Assembly (NCBI RefSeq): GCF_003999255.1
Contig: NZ_CP034791.1
Span: forward strand, 1,962,501-2,026,500
Origin: Caldicellulosiruptor changbaiensis
GTDB taxonomy: Bacteria > Bacillota > Thermoanaerobacteria > Caldicellulosiruptorales > Caldicellulosiruptoraceae
Length of the DNA: 64,000 bases
Direction: 5' to 3'
The translations under genes were made by a program, and so were the position numbers. Under the pieces are notes generated by a model. It saw only the letters and a program-made list of their open reading frames with translations, had not been told where the DNA came from and made no database searches. Shown here one piece after another: positions 54,844-64,000 of the stretch (the stretch's first letter is position 1; each line of letters opens with the position of its first letter).

Positions 54844-57800
54844 TTAGAAATTTAGAAGTCTTTCTAAGTTGACAACGTAGTGAACAAACTCATCAACATT
54901 TATACTATCAGCTGGGTTTAAATCCAAGTCTACTACCCCAATTGACATCATAGAAAGTATATACTTTTTATACCTTCCATCAGGATTAAAATTAGTAGAC
55001 TTGGTAATTAGAATATTATCTACCGATGTATTCTTTTTAGTCTCGTAGACCTTAGCCAGAAGATAAATTGCTTCTTGTCTTGTAAGATAGCCATTTTTGA
55101 TGTTTTCTACTGCCGAGGCAAATACTGTATTCAAAACTGCCTCAGCATATTCCTGAGTCAAGACTTTAGAAAAGCTGGAGTACAAATCATTGAGATTGTA
55201 TTTTTGAGCAAGATAAACTATGTCGTCTTTGTATTTGCTACTTGTATAACTTGAAGAAGCTGAAGTTTTTAAAATACCATATATTCCTGTTTTAGTAGTA
55301 TTAAACATAACTTTGTTTGCCATCTTATCAATGCTAAAGCTACTTACAAAACTGCTATCCGAAAAGTTGTAGACAACTCTTGTTTCATTTGGCAACACAA
55401 TTGGCGTATTGTAGAACATAGTAACATCTATGGGCTTTGGAAGGTTTGAAATAGGTATATCATCATTGTAGTAATATTTGGCAAAGAATTTGAAGCTTAC
55501 AACATCCGAATCTGCACTGTACGTTGAAGGAGTACTTTGCCATGAAACCAAAGCCACTTCAGCAAAAAGCAAGATATACCCTTTATCAATGTTATATTTT
55601 TTAGAAAGCGTCTCAACCTCAGGAACATTTAGAGCACCTGCTGGTACTTTTATTGTTATATTCCTGTATTTTATCACAAGAGTTTTTTGCATCTTTTCAA
55701 GCTTGTCAGCCACTCTGTATGAAAATTGGACCTGCCCTTTTGCATTACTATACAGTGCCTTTGTCAAGTCAATAATAAATTCACTGCTATTTGATCTTTC
55801 AATCTCATCTAAAGCATTTTGGTCAATTATATAGAGAAAATATCTATCAGAGCTATTTTCTAAAACTACTGTAGTCTGTTTTTGGCTTTGAATTTCTCTT
55901 ATTCTGTTTTCCTCTTGTTCTTTAATTTTTTTCTGATCTTGGTCAAAATCACTTTGATTAAATAGTGTTCTTCCCAAAATTTCAGCAAACAAAGAAACCT
56001 TGCCTGTAGGGATATGAATACTTCTTACTCTGATGTAATAAAGAGTATTTGACTTAAGATTTCCGATATAGTATTTAAAAAGAGCTGTTCTTGAGTCAAT
56101 TATGGAAGAAGGAGTTATATTGCCAGAGTACACTAAAGTAAAACCAGTATCGCTCTCTGTTTTTACAAAAATCTGATAACCATAAGCTTGACTTCCCTGC
56201 CACTGGACTGTTAAACCATGACCACTTGAGTCTCTTGATAAAATGATTAAATTTTCAGGCTTTTCTATAGGCGATGTTGTAATGGCTATGCTTCCCCAGT
56301 AAGACTCTAAGCCATTTTCTATTGCCTTGATTGAGAAATAATAAAGCGTATTTGGAGCAAGGTTATTAAAAACACAAGGTGATGTAACATATTTATACAC
56401 CTTTGCACCAACCGGAGCATTAGGATAATTCGGGTCATATACCACCTTTTCTAACACAAAACCCCCTGATTGGCTCTGCGAATAAATTTCAACTCTTTGT
56501 TTTAAAGTATTTGTAAAATACCTAATTGTATCATCCAAGCTCAAACTATTGTCCTCTAAAGGTCTAAACGTCTGAAGAATTACATAAGACTGATTTTGTT
56601 TTGTATCCCACCTCAGCTTTACAGAAACCTGGGTCAAAGCTTCATCTTCTGGTGCTATCATAAAGTTTTTGGGAATCTCTGGTCTTGAAATGGTTGGAGG
56701 CACCGGTTGAGGTTTTGTTGTAACTACATAAGCCTTGCTAAAATCTGAAAAATAATTTTTATCAAGAAGCAAAACTCTTACTTTAAATCTGATGTAGTAA
56801 ATGGTATTTGGTTTTAAATTGTTTATCTCAATTCGATTTTGGCTCTTGAGGTCATCACTTGAAAGCTCAAAGTGTACAACCACTTTGTTTTCATCCCAAA
56901 TAGACTCACAAACATATACTTGATAATACACAGACTCTTGAACATTTTGATAATTTGTAAATACTACACTGTTTTTTACATATTCATATACCTTGTCATG
57001 TACTTCTTTTAATAGATTATCTTGATACGTATAGATTACAATTTTGTCGGTATCTGAGTCTATCTTTGTTACAAAGTTGTCGTCAATTGGAGGAACTAAT
57101 AAGGTTGGTATTGTTTCTGTTGTACCCACAAACACAAGGGAAAAATCAGATTTCTTTGGATTGTCTGGGTCAGCAATATTTATTATTCTTATCTTAAAAT
57201 AGTAAACTGTGTTGGGATTTAGGTTTTTGATAATATAGCTATATCTTGTTCCATCTTTTATAAAATCACTTGAAACAAATCCATCTATATTAGGATTATA
57301 GCTCTCGGATGGATATACAAGCTTGTACACAGTGGGATTATTATTAGCATCTAATACATCATCGTACTGAGTTGAATACCAAATCTGATACCTGTAATAC
57401 ACATCATCTGAAACAGGTTTGTCGAATGAAACCTTAATTTCGGTTTGTGATAGTTTCTCAGCTTGACAATTCCTGGGTGTTGGTGGAATGTCAGTGAGCT
57501 CAGTAACTGAAACCTTTATCAAAGCAGACGGAATTCTTGTTCCATCTGCAAAGACTGCCTCAACTCGTATGTAATAGTACTTTGTTGTCATAGAAAGACC
57601 TGGTATATAAGCCTCATTTTGATAATACGAAGTTGTTGCAAAGATATTCTGAGGAGGAAGGTTATCTCTTGGAAGTTCATTTGCACTTGTCGCATAATAA
57701 GCCTGATACTTTATCTCATCTTGCTTATAATTGCCGGGATCAACACCACGCCACTGCACTCTTACCAAAGCCAAAATCTTTCCGTCCTTTTCAATCTCGC

Positions 57801-58659
57801 CTATCTTTGCAGCACTTACTTGCATCAAAGTAGGACTAGATATATTGCTAAGTGGCTTGTATATAACAGCTGTGTTGTCTAATTTGGGATTCATAGTAAT
57901 GTAGTACATTGTACCAGGATAAAGCTCTGGTGTGTCAATTCCATCGTATTTATCATATACAGTTAAGCTCACTATTCCTCTATCTTCTGAAGCAAATTGC
58001 TCCTGCCCATCTTTTACAAGCCTTATCGGAATAGTAGTATTTACATCCCCTTGATATTTATATACTTCATTCGTAGTACTATCAACAAAATACTGATTAG
58101 CATCTGAGGCTGTTTGGCTTTTTCCAACAAAGATATTATAGCCTCTAAATCCTACATCATCTTGAAAATCGGGCGAAATGTCTATTTTGTTAAAATATAT
58201 AATAAGCTTTGGGTGTTCTCCGCCTGACCCAAGCGGAATATCCTCCTCTTTTACAGGGTCTGGCTCTGGTTGGGCAGAGAGTTTAAACTCTGTAATAACA
58301 TAAATTGATTGGGAAGTTATAACCTTGTCATTTTGATCTTTTGCAGACACCGTTATCTTATAGAGGGTTGCTGGGGCAAGTCCAGTTATATCACAATATG
58401 TATTGGTAGTTACAGTTGAAAAATCTATTCGGCTGGTTGAATAAGCAGCTTCAACTGTATAATAAGTTGCTTCTTCAACCGCACTCCATTTGATTGAAAT
58501 TGAATTTTTTGTTATTTTATAAACGCCATTGCTATCACGTACAACTGTCAAGCTTAATGAAGAACTCAAGGTCTGGGAATAACCTTGTAAATTAAAATTA
58601 GGTGTCAAAATTCCCACAATACACAAAATAGCAATCAGTTTTTTCATTATCTTGTACAT
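54844..58659 (-). CDS. Very large FN3-array surface protein with SLH-like C-terminus
   Basis: A 1271-residue exported protein, start ATG 58659 after AGGTGGG. The signal peptide ends near YSQTLS. Seven or so fibronectin III-like repeats follow, again with the motif NTxYYxxV (LNPNTVYYFKIRIIN, LKSNTLYYIRVRSIH). A charged linker near KIKEQEENRIREIQSQKQ leads to a beta domain and a C-terminal SLH-like region (DIVYLAQKYNLNDLYSSF, ILSMMSIGVVDLDLNPADSI). Same architecture as the 1207-residue protein, so the pair probably arose by duplication. Confidence 0.85.
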   Translation of the reverse strand: MYKIMKKLIAILCIVGILTPNFNLQGYSQTLSSSLSLTVVRDSNGVYKITKNSISIKWSAVEEATYYTVEAAYSTSRIDFSTVTTNTYCDITGLAPATLYKITVSAKDQNDKVITSQSIYVITEFKLSAQPEPDPVKEEDIPLGSGGEHPKLIIYFNKIDISPDFQDDVGFRGYNIFVGKSQTASDANQYFVDSTTNEVYKYQGDVNTTIPIRLVKDGQEQFASEDRGIVSLTVYDKYDGIDTPELYPGTMYYITMNPKLDNTAVIYKPLSNISSPTLMQVSAAKIGEIEKDGKILALVRVQWRGVDPGNYKQDEIKYQAYYATSANELPRDNLPPQNIFATTSYYQNEAYIPGLSMTTKYYYIRVEAVFADGTRIPSALIKVSVTELTDIPPTPRNCQAEKLSQTEIKVSFDKPVSDDVYYRYQIWYSTQYDDVLDANNNPTVYKLVYPSESYNPNIDGFVSSDFIKDGTRYSYIIKNLNPNTVYYFKIRIINIADPDNPKKSDFSLVFVGTTETIPTLLVPPIDDNFVTKIDSDTDKIVIYTYQDNLLKEVHDKVYEYVKNSVVFTNYQNVQESVYYQVYVCESIWDENKVVVHFELSSDDLKSQNRIEINNLKPNTIYYIRFKVRVLLLDKNYFSDFSKAYVVTTKPQPVPPTISRPEIPKNFMIAPEDEALTQVSVKLRWDTKQNQSYVILQTFRPLEDNSLSLDDTIRYFTNTLKQRVEIYSQSQSGGFVLEKVVYDPNYPNAPVGAKVYKYVTSPCVFNNLAPNTLYYFSIKAIENGLESYWGSIAITTSPIEKPENLIILSRDSSGHGLTVQWQGSQAYGYQIFVKTESDTGFTLVYSGNITPSSIIDSRTALFKYYIGNLKSNTLYYIRVRSIHIPTGKVSLFAEILGRTLFNQSDFDQDQKKIKEQEENRIREIQSQKQTTVVLENSSDRYFLYIIDQNALDEIERSNSSEFIIDLTKALYSNAKGQVQFSYRVADKLEKMQKTLVIKYRNITIKVPAGALNVPEVETLSKKYNIDKGYILLFAEVALVSWQSTPSTYSADSDVVSFKFFAKYYYNDDIPISNLPKPIDVTMFYNTPIVLPNETRVVYNFSDSSFVSSFSIDKMANKVMFNTTKTGIYGILKTSASSSYTSSKYKDDIVYLAQKYNLNDLYSSFSKVLTQEYAEAVLNTVFASAVENIKNGYLTRQEAIYLLAKVYETKKNTSVDNILITKSTNFNPDGRYKKYILSMMSIGVVDLDLNPADSINVDEFVHYVVNLERLLNF

Positions 58660-58721
58660 TAATAATCCCACCTTGCAAATAAATCTTCAATAACTTTCTT
58701 TCATACTTTTTAATCGGCTTT

Positions 58722-59900
58722 TCAAACCCTTCTGTAAAGTTTCTGCACGTACATGTCACTTCCTTTAAACTCTTCTGGCGTTTCTTTCTTGTAACCGAAA
58801 TAGTATAAAAGTGCATCCTTTATTCTCCTTGATGCAAATCCATCTCCATAAGGATTTACTGCATGAGCCATTTTAGCGTACTCTTCCTTGTCAATCAGAA
58901 GCTTTTCTACTATTTCAATTATCTTCTCTTTCTCTGTACCAGCAACCTTTACTGTGTTTGCCAAAACTGCTTCCGGCCTTTCTGTTGTATCTCTCAAAAC
59001 AACAACAGGTTTTCCCAATGAAGGCGCCTCTTCCTGAAGACCACCAGAGTCTGTCAAGACCAAGTAGCTTCTTGCCATAAGATTGTGCATATCATCAACA
59101 TCAATGGGACCTGTCAAGATGATTCTTGGATGACCTTTCAAAATCCTTTCTGCAACATCTTTCACATTAGGGTTCAGATGCACAGGATATACAAAAAGAA
59201 TGTCATCAAAAGAGTCTGTTAAGTGCAAAACTGCTTCAAATATGTTCTCAAGCGGTTTTCCAAAATTCTCACGCCTGTGAGCAGTGAGGGTAATTACTCT
59301 TTTTGTATAATCAATCTCATTTAGAATTGGCTCTCTAAACTTATAGTTTTGCTTTACAGTATATTTCAAAGTGTCAATAACTGTATTTCCTGTTACAAAA
59401 ATATCCTTTTCCTCAACACCTTCGTTTAGCAAATTTAGCTTAGCCCTTTTTGTGGGTGCAAAGTGAATATCGCAAAGCACTGCTGTGAGCTTTCTGTTCA
59501 TCTCCTCTGGAAAAGGTGAAAATTTATTATAAGTTCTAAGCCCTGCTTCAACATGTCCAACCTTTGTCTTAAAATAAAAGGCAGATAAAGCTGATGCAAA
59601 GGTTGTAGTTGTGTCACCATGCACCAAAACAATGTCTGGCTTTTCTTTTTTTAAAACCTCTTCAAACTTTATTATTACATCAGCTGTTAGAGAATAAAGG
59701 CTTTGATTGTGTTTCATAATGTTCAAATCATAATCCGGGTTTATTTTAAATATATCCAAAACCTGGTCGAGCATCTGCCTATGCTGGGCTGTGACACAAA
59801 CCCGAACCTCAAAGTGTGAATCACTTTGAAGCTCTTTTATCAAAGGTGCCATTTTGATTGCCTCTGGTCTTGTACCGAACACTATTAAGGTTTTTATCAT
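58722..59900 (-). CDS. wecB: UDP-N-acetylglucosamine 2-epimerase
   Basis: Converts UDP-GlcNAc to UDP-ManNAc. The 392-residue protein has FGTRPEAIKMAPLIKEL, VHGDTTTTFASALSAF, VGHVEAGLRTYNKFSPFPEE, LTAHRRENFGKPL and DSGGLQEEAPSLGKPV, all conserved. UDP-ManNAc feeds the secondary wall polymer to which SLH domains attach, so its place upstream of three SLH proteins is meaningful. ATG at 59900. Confidence 0.95.
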   Translation of the reverse strand: MIKTLIVFGTRPEAIKMAPLIKELQSDSHFEVRVCVTAQHRQMLDQVLDIFKINPDYDLNIMKHNQSLYSLTADVIIKFEEVLKKEKPDIVLVHGDTTTTFASALSAFYFKTKVGHVEAGLRTYNKFSPFPEEMNRKLTAVLCDIHFAPTKRAKLNLLNEGVEEKDIFVTGNTVIDTLKYTVKQNYKFREPILNEIDYTKRVITLTAHRRENFGKPLENIFEAVLHLTDSFDDILFVYPVHLNPNVKDVAERILKGHPRIILTGPIDVDDMHNLMARSYLVLTDSGGLQEEAPSLGKPVVVLRDTTERPEAVLANTVKVAGTEKEKIIEIVEKLLIDKEEYAKMAHAVNPYGDGFASRRIKDALLYYFGYKKETPEEFKGSDMYVQKLYRRV

Positions 59901-59928
59901 AGTTTTGCAGCCATCCTTTCTTTTGTAT

Positions 59929-60831
59929 TTATATTCCTTCTAAATCAAAATCAGGTGTGTATTCGTCGGTTGCAGAATCTAAGTCCTGAATATATCCATA
60001 ATCAAGGTCGTTTTCTAACACAAAGTTCACAACTTTTTGATACTCTCTTTTTGTAAGCCTTCTTGAAATCTCTTTATATTCACTTGCTCTGTACATTGGA
60101 TAGTACTGGCTCATAAGGCTCAAGAGAACCTTCCCTTTTAGATTATCCTTTATCCAGCTTAGCACCTTTATTGAGTCGTTTGTGTGCATTGGTAGAACCA
60201 AGTGGCGAATTATCACACCTTTTTTCATTATACCATTTTCAATCTTCACATCTCCAACAATCTCATACATCTTTAAGATTGACTTTGTAGCATATTCAAA
60301 ATAGAAAGGTGCATTTGAATATTTTTTGGCTATCTCATCATCAAAATACTTGAGGTCTGGCAAAAAAATATCAACATACCCTCTCAAAAGCTCTATTGTC
60401 TCTGGTTTTTCATAGGCTGATGTGTTGTAAACAATTGGAATAGAAAGCCCTTTTCTTTTTGCAATCTCAAGCGCCTCAATTATATATGGAACATAGATTG
60501 TGGGTGTGACAAGGTTGATATTGTGAGCACCTTTTGCCTGCAGATTTAAAAATATCTTTGCAAGTTTTTCAATATCTATATACACACCAAACCTCTTTTG
60601 GCTAATTTCATAGTTTTGGCAAAACACACAACCCATATTACATCCTGAGAAAAATACAGTGCCAGAGCCGTTTTTACCAGAGATGCATGGCTCCTCCCAA
60701 AAATGCAAAAATGCTTTTGAAACCTTAATCCCACCTGCAATTTTGCAAAACCCCATTTCACCTTTAAGTCTATTTACCCTGCACTCGCGAGGACAAATTG
60801 CACAGCTTTCAAGAAGTTGTAGGTAGCGCAA
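59929..60831 (-). CDS. Radical SAM protein of the PflA/PflX-like group
   Basis: A 300-residue protein with the cluster motif CNMGCVFC near residue 63 and an extra N-terminal CAICPRECRVNR, a four-cysteine pattern (with CKIAGG) typical of COG1313. SGKNGSGTVFFSG precedes the cluster motif, and LPDLKYFDDEIAKKYSNAP lies in the barrel. Members resemble pyruvate-formate-lyase activases; the target is unknown. Confidence 0.85.
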   Translation of the reverse strand: MRYLQLLESCAICPRECRVNRLKGEMGFCKIAGGIKVSKAFLHFWEEPCISGKNGSGTVFFSGCNMGCVFCQNYEISQKRFGVYIDIEKLAKIFLNLQAKGAHNINLVTPTIYVPYIIEALEIAKRKGLSIPIVYNTSAYEKPETIELLRGYVDIFLPDLKYFDDEIAKKYSNAPFYFEYATKSILKMYEIVGDVKIENGIMKKGVIIRHLVLPMHTNDSIKVLSWIKDNLKGKVLLSLMSQYYPMYRASEYKEISRRLTKREYQKVVNFVLENDLDYGYIQDLDSATDEYTPDFDLEGI

Positions 60832-60848
60832 AAATGATTGCCCCTCCT

Positions 60849-62309
60849 TTAAAACCTTTCAATATTTAAAATTCGTGAAATGTAAATCTGTATATCAGCA
60901 GGATTGAATACTCTTTCAATCCTGTCATTTTCAAATATGAACTTTGAAACAGCTTTTGCACCGCAAGCGTATATATTGTGTTTTTCCTGCATTATCATGA
61001 CATTGTAAAGACCCTCAAAACCTCTTTTTGAATACCCAACATTCTCAAAATTACCTATCATATTCTTTTGCCTATACATATAGTATGGAATATATCCTTT
61101 TTCTTCTAAAACGGATTTTGTCCAATCAAGAAGGCAGTTTACTGTATCTTCGTCCATGAACCAATAGTCCTGCCACTTGAACCTTAGTAAACTTGCCCTT
61201 TTTATCGAGAGTGTATGAACGGTAATTGAAGCAGGGTTCAAGCTTAGCACATCATAAATTGTCTTTTTAAAGTCTTCTTCTTTTTCGTTTGGAAGGCCTA
61301 AAATCACATCGCTGTTTATATTCTCAAGCCCGTATTCACTTGCAAGCTCAAATGCTTTTTTAATGTCATCAAATGTGTGATTTCGGCCTATTATTTGAAG
61401 TGTTTTGTCATTTGATGTCTGTGGGTTAATACAAAGCCTTATGTTAAAGTCCTTTTTATAAAGAGCTAAAAGCTCTAAAAGCTCGCGATTAATAGTATCT
61501 GGTCTTCCTGCCTCAAATGTGGTCTCACGAATATCTTTTACATCCAAATTGGCAAACAAGCTCTCAAAAATTCTTTTTATATTCTGAACACCTATGACAG
61601 CCGGACTTCCACCGCCAAAATAGATAGCAACAATCTTGTTTTTATTTTCCTCAATTAGCTTATAAGTTTTTTCAAGCTCTGTCAAAAGTGCTTGAGTGTA
61701 AAGGCTTAAAAGCGATTCTATTCTTTTGGTCAGTTCATGGCAAGAAAATGAACAATATAAACACTTTGTTGGACAGATAGGTATCCCAATGTACAAACAA
61801 GCAGCAGAAGAATCTACTCTATTCAAAATATTGGTTTCATTTTTAGCAACTTCAAGAAGAAAATGGCTTTTTTTCTTTGAAATATAGTATTCCCTTTGCA
61901 AATATTCTGAGGCTTCTTTATCTGGAAGATTTGACTCCACAAGCGGATATGCTATTTTAGTGGGTCTTATCCCTGTCAAAATACCCCATGGAAGTTCCTT
62001 ACCAGTCAAAGTCTTTAAAATGTCATAAAGATTTCGGCCAAATATCCTCTTTGACTCATGGTCATCGTCTGTGAGTATAAAGTTTTTTACTACAATTTCT
62101 TTATTTTCCATCTCTGCTTGTATCCTAACATTAAAGCCATCAAAATGTGCCTCAAAATGAATATCTCCACCATTGCCAAAACTAAGTTCAGCTCCTGGGT
62201 AAAATGCTCTGATTATATGCTGAAAATCGTATAAGAATTTCTGGCTATTTGAATAGTATGTAATCCTCAACTCAAGCTTACCCCTTTTTACAAAAAATCT
62301 AAAAAACAT
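60849..62309 (-). CDS. hemZ: Coproporphyrinogen dehydrogenase-type radical SAM protein
   Basis: A 486-residue HemZ/HemN-like enzyme. The cluster motif is CPTKCLYCSF (CxxxCxxC, with IGIPICPTK before it), GGGSPAVI follows, and VILGLPNEKEEDF lies in the barrel. The N-terminal 160 residues are the HemZ-specific extension. HemZ proteins are placed in porphyrin synthesis, though their activity is debated. The neighbours relA, dtd and an MBL hydrolase are the usual clostridial context. ATG at 62309, with TTG 62270 as a shorter alternative. Confidence 0.88.
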   Translation of the reverse strand: MFFRFFVKRGKLELRITYYSNSQKFLYDFQHIIRAFYPGAELSFGNGGDIHFEAHFDGFNVRIQAEMENKEIVVKNFILTDDDHESKRIFGRNLYDILKTLTGKELPWGILTGIRPTKIAYPLVESNLPDKEASEYLQREYYISKKKSHFLLEVAKNETNILNRVDSSAACLYIGIPICPTKCLYCSFSCHELTKRIESLLSLYTQALLTELEKTYKLIEENKNKIVAIYFGGGSPAVIGVQNIKRIFESLFANLDVKDIRETTFEAGRPDTINRELLELLALYKKDFNIRLCINPQTSNDKTLQIIGRNHTFDDIKKAFELASEYGLENINSDVILGLPNEKEEDFKKTIYDVLSLNPASITVHTLSIKRASLLRFKWQDYWFMDEDTVNCLLDWTKSVLEEKGYIPYYMYRQKNMIGNFENVGYSKRGFEGLYNVMIMQEKHNIYACGAKAVSKFIFENDRIERVFNPADIQIYISRILNIERF

Positions 62310-62310
62310 A

Positions 62311-62348
62311 AAATAAAAAACTTATAGCTTGCTTATTTGCTATAAGTT
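62311..62348 (-). terminator. Terminator after the MBL hydrolase gene
   Basis: On the minus strand AACTTATAGC pairs with GCTATAAGTT (perfect 10-base stem), followed by TTTTTATTT. Confidence 0.85.
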
Positions 62349-62363
62349 CCTTTATTATTTACC

Positions 62364-62963
62364 TTAAAAATTTTTCAACTCATCACCTATTGTAGTAGGA
62401 ATCCCATGACCCGGATAAACTTTTGTGCTCTTTGGTAAAGTCAAAAGTTTATTTTTTATAGACTCAAAAATCTGTCGTTCATCTCCAAGTGGAAGGTCGC
62501 ACCTGCCATAAGAGTCCTTAAAAAGCGTGTCGCCTGAAAAAAGAATATTGCTACCGTACAAAAAACAGCTTGACCCAGGTGTGTGCCCTGGTGTGTGAAT
62601 TACCTTAAAACTCAAATCTCCAAACTCAAGTACGTCACCTTCTTTAAAATACCCATCACAGTTTATTGTTACCTCACAGCCAACAATATATGAGAGATTA
62701 TATGCAGGATTTAGCAATATTTCTTTTTCATTTTCATGTGCATAAATTGGCAGCTTGAATCTTTGCTTAAGATAATGACAGCCCAAAATATGGTCAAAAT
62801 GACCATGAGTAAGAAGTATGGCACATGGCACAAGTTTATTCTCCACAATTACACTTTCAATCTTTGTTGCATCATCCCCCGGGTCAATTATCACAACTTC
62901 CTTCTCCCCAAAGATATAGCAGTTTGTCAGAATATCTCCAACCTCAATACATTTAAAAAACAT
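62364..62963 (-). CDS. MBL-fold hydrolase (glyoxalase II-like)
   Basis: A 199-residue metallo-beta-lactamase fold protein. The metal motif is LLTHGHFDHILG, followed by VIHTPGHTPGSSC, FSGDTLFKDSYGRCDLP and KVYPGHGIPTTIG at the C-terminus. This small group is common beside dtd and relA in Firmicutes and probably hydrolyses a thioester or similar small substrate. ATG at 62963. Confidence 0.9.
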   Translation of the reverse strand: MFFKCIEVGDILTNCYIFGEKEVVIIDPGDDATKIESVIVENKLVPCAILLTHGHFDHILGCHYLKQRFKLPIYAHENEKEILLNPAYNLSYIVGCEVTINCDGYFKEGDVLEFGDLSFKVIHTPGHTPGSSCFLYGSNILFSGDTLFKDSYGRCDLPLGDERQIFESIKNKLLTLPKSTKVYPGHGIPTTIGDELKNF

Positions 62964-63010
62964 TTAAATTCTTTACCCCCTCTACTTTATAAAAAAAACA
63001 AAAAGATAAG

Positions 63011-63460
63011 TTAAAACACCTTCTTGCTGTCAAGAAGAATTGTAACTGGACCATCATTTACAATCTCAACTTCCATATGTGCCTGGAAAATCCCGCACTC
63101 AACCTTCTTTGCCAATCCTTGTATCCTCTCCACAAAATAGTTATAAAGCCTTTCTGCCTTTTCTTTGTCAGCTGCAAACATGAAGTTTGGCCGTCTTCCT
63201 TTTCTTGCATCACCCATCACTGTAAAGTTTGAGACAACCAAAACTTCTCCATCTATATCTTTTAATGATAGATTAAATTTAGATGTTTCATCCTCAAATA
63301 TCCTAAGATTTACTATTTTCTCGCAAAGATAGTTGGCATCTTCTTCTGTATCATCGTTTGCAACTCCAAGCAATATACAAAGACCTTTGTCAATCTTTCC
63401 AATTGTATTTCCATCAACAACAACAGATGCTCTTTTTACCCTTTGTACAACTGCTCTCAA
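63011..63460 (-). CDS. dtd: D-aminoacyl-tRNA deacylase
   Basis: Removes D-amino acids mischarged onto tRNA. RAVVQRVKRASVVVDGNTIGKI at the N-terminus and the SNFTVMGDARKGRRPNF motif are diagnostic, and NDGPVTILLDSKKV ends the 149-residue protein with the family Gly-Pro turn. It starts seven bases after the relA stop and is probably co-transcribed. Confidence 0.95.
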   Translation of the reverse strand: MRAVVQRVKRASVVVDGNTIGKIDKGLCILLGVANDDTEEDANYLCEKIVNLRIFEDETSKFNLSLKDIDGEVLVVSNFTVMGDARKGRRPNFMFAADKEKAERLYNYFVERIQGLAKKVECGIFQAHMEVEIVNDGPVTILLDSKKVF

Positions 63461-63466
63461 AGTACT

Positions 63467-64000
63467 TTAGCCTCCTTTTACACGCTGAACATCAAATACA
63501 CTGTCAATTTTTCTAAGTTTTCTTATAATCTTTTCAAGCTGCTCGGTTGAGCTTATCTCAACAGTTAAATTGATGCTTGCAATCCTGTCGCGCGTTGTTC
63601 TTCCCTGAATTGCCTTTACTGAAATCTTGTTCTCACCCAATAGGTTTGTTATATCCATCAAAATACCTGTCCTGTCATTTGCCAAAACATGAATCTGGGC
63701 ATCAAACTTTGCGTCCTTTGTCACATTCCACTCAGCCTCGACTATTCGCTCAGGCTCTTTTAAATACTGTTCAACATTCGGACAGTCACGCCTGTGGATT
63801 GAAACACCTCTTCCCCTTGTTATATACCCTATCACCTCATCACCCGGTACAGGATTGCAGCATTTTGCAAACCTCACAAGTACATTTTCAACACCTTTTA
63901 CCAAAACACCATTGTTAGAAGAGGCTTTTGCTGGTTTTGGCTTTTCAGTCTGAATCTCCTTGTTTGTGTCATCTTTGATGTACTTTTTTATCTCTTCCTT
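63467..64000 (-). CDS. relA: RelA/SpoT (p)ppGpp synthetase/hydrolase, C-terminal part
   Basis: The gene runs off the right edge; the last 177 residues are visible. VRFAKCCNPVPGDEVIGYIT and RGRGVSIHRRDCPNVE form the zinc-finger/conserved cysteine region, and IHVLANDRTGILMDITNLL opens the C-terminal ACT domain. These regulatory domains sense the ribosome; the hydrolase and synthetase domains lie outside. The open frame continues to the window edge without a start. Confidence 0.93.
   Translation of the reverse strand, partial: KEEIKKYIKDDTNKEIQTEKPKPAKASSNNGVLVKGVENVLVRFAKCCNPVPGDEVIGYITRGRGVSIHRRDCPNVEQYLKEPERIVEAEWNVTKDAKFDAQIHVLANDRTGILMDITNLLGENKISVKAIQGRTTRDRIASINLTVEISSTEQLEKIIRKLRKIDSVFDVQRVKGG

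Overview
The window is AT-rich DNA from a thermophilic, Gram-positive, anaerobic-type Firmicute. Gene content and order (ldh near rpsT-holA-comEC, a GH42 galactosidase operon, FN3/SLH surface proteins, relA-dtd-hemZ, many TTG/GTG starts) fit Caldicellulosiruptor. That genus call is inference from gene content; no search was run. Most genes lie on the minus strand.

Layout. 1-3.5 kb: a cut-off BtuF/FhuD-type binding protein, an H-protein-like protein, a TlpA thioredoxin, CcdA, a membrane/coiled-coil protein and a MazF toxin with an unusual antitoxin. 3.6-9 kb: alr, a LolA-like lipoprotein, nnr, acpS and the PLP synthase genes pdxST. 9-11.6 kb: a divergent MocR-type regulator lacking the PLP lysine, with an M20 amidohydrolase. 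11.6-18 kb: a lipoprotein and a five-gene oligopeptide ABC transporter with a clear promoter and three operator-like repeats. 18.3-25.4 kb: ldh, rpsT, holA, comEC, a PHP phosphoesterase and an FAD dehydrogenase. 25.5-28.8 kb: a secreted coiled-coil protein and a two-gene radical-SAM DNA-metabolism module. 28.9-32.5 kb: a GH42 beta-galactosidase, a sensory-rhodopsin-transducer-like protein and an esterase-like hydrolase.

32.7-41.8 kb is the accessory segment and the most interesting part. It begins at tRNA-Arg(TCG) and holds an AbiJ-like abortive-infection gene, gene remnants, and a minus-strand array: a putative Y RNA with a tRNA-like module, a Ro60/Rsr (TROVE) gene broken by one stop and three frameshifts, a metallopeptidase-VWA protein, a MoxR AAA+ ATPase, an unknown 494-residue protein and a frameshifted unknown gene. 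I read this as a Ro60-Y RNA RNP locus joined to a MoxR-VWA module. The Ro gene appears to be decaying, or the sequence is faulty there.

41.8-50.3 kb: the 5-oxoprolinase genes pxpCBA, a beta-CASP nuclease with a duplicated C-terminal unit, a DMT exporter and a polar amino-acid ABC transporter. 50.3-59.9 kb: three SLH-type surface proteins (two very large FN3 arrays) with wecB, whose product could supply the wall polymer that SLH domains bind. 59.9-64 kb: a radical SAM activase-like gene, hemZ, an MBL hydrolase, dtd and the 3' part of relA, which runs off the right edge.
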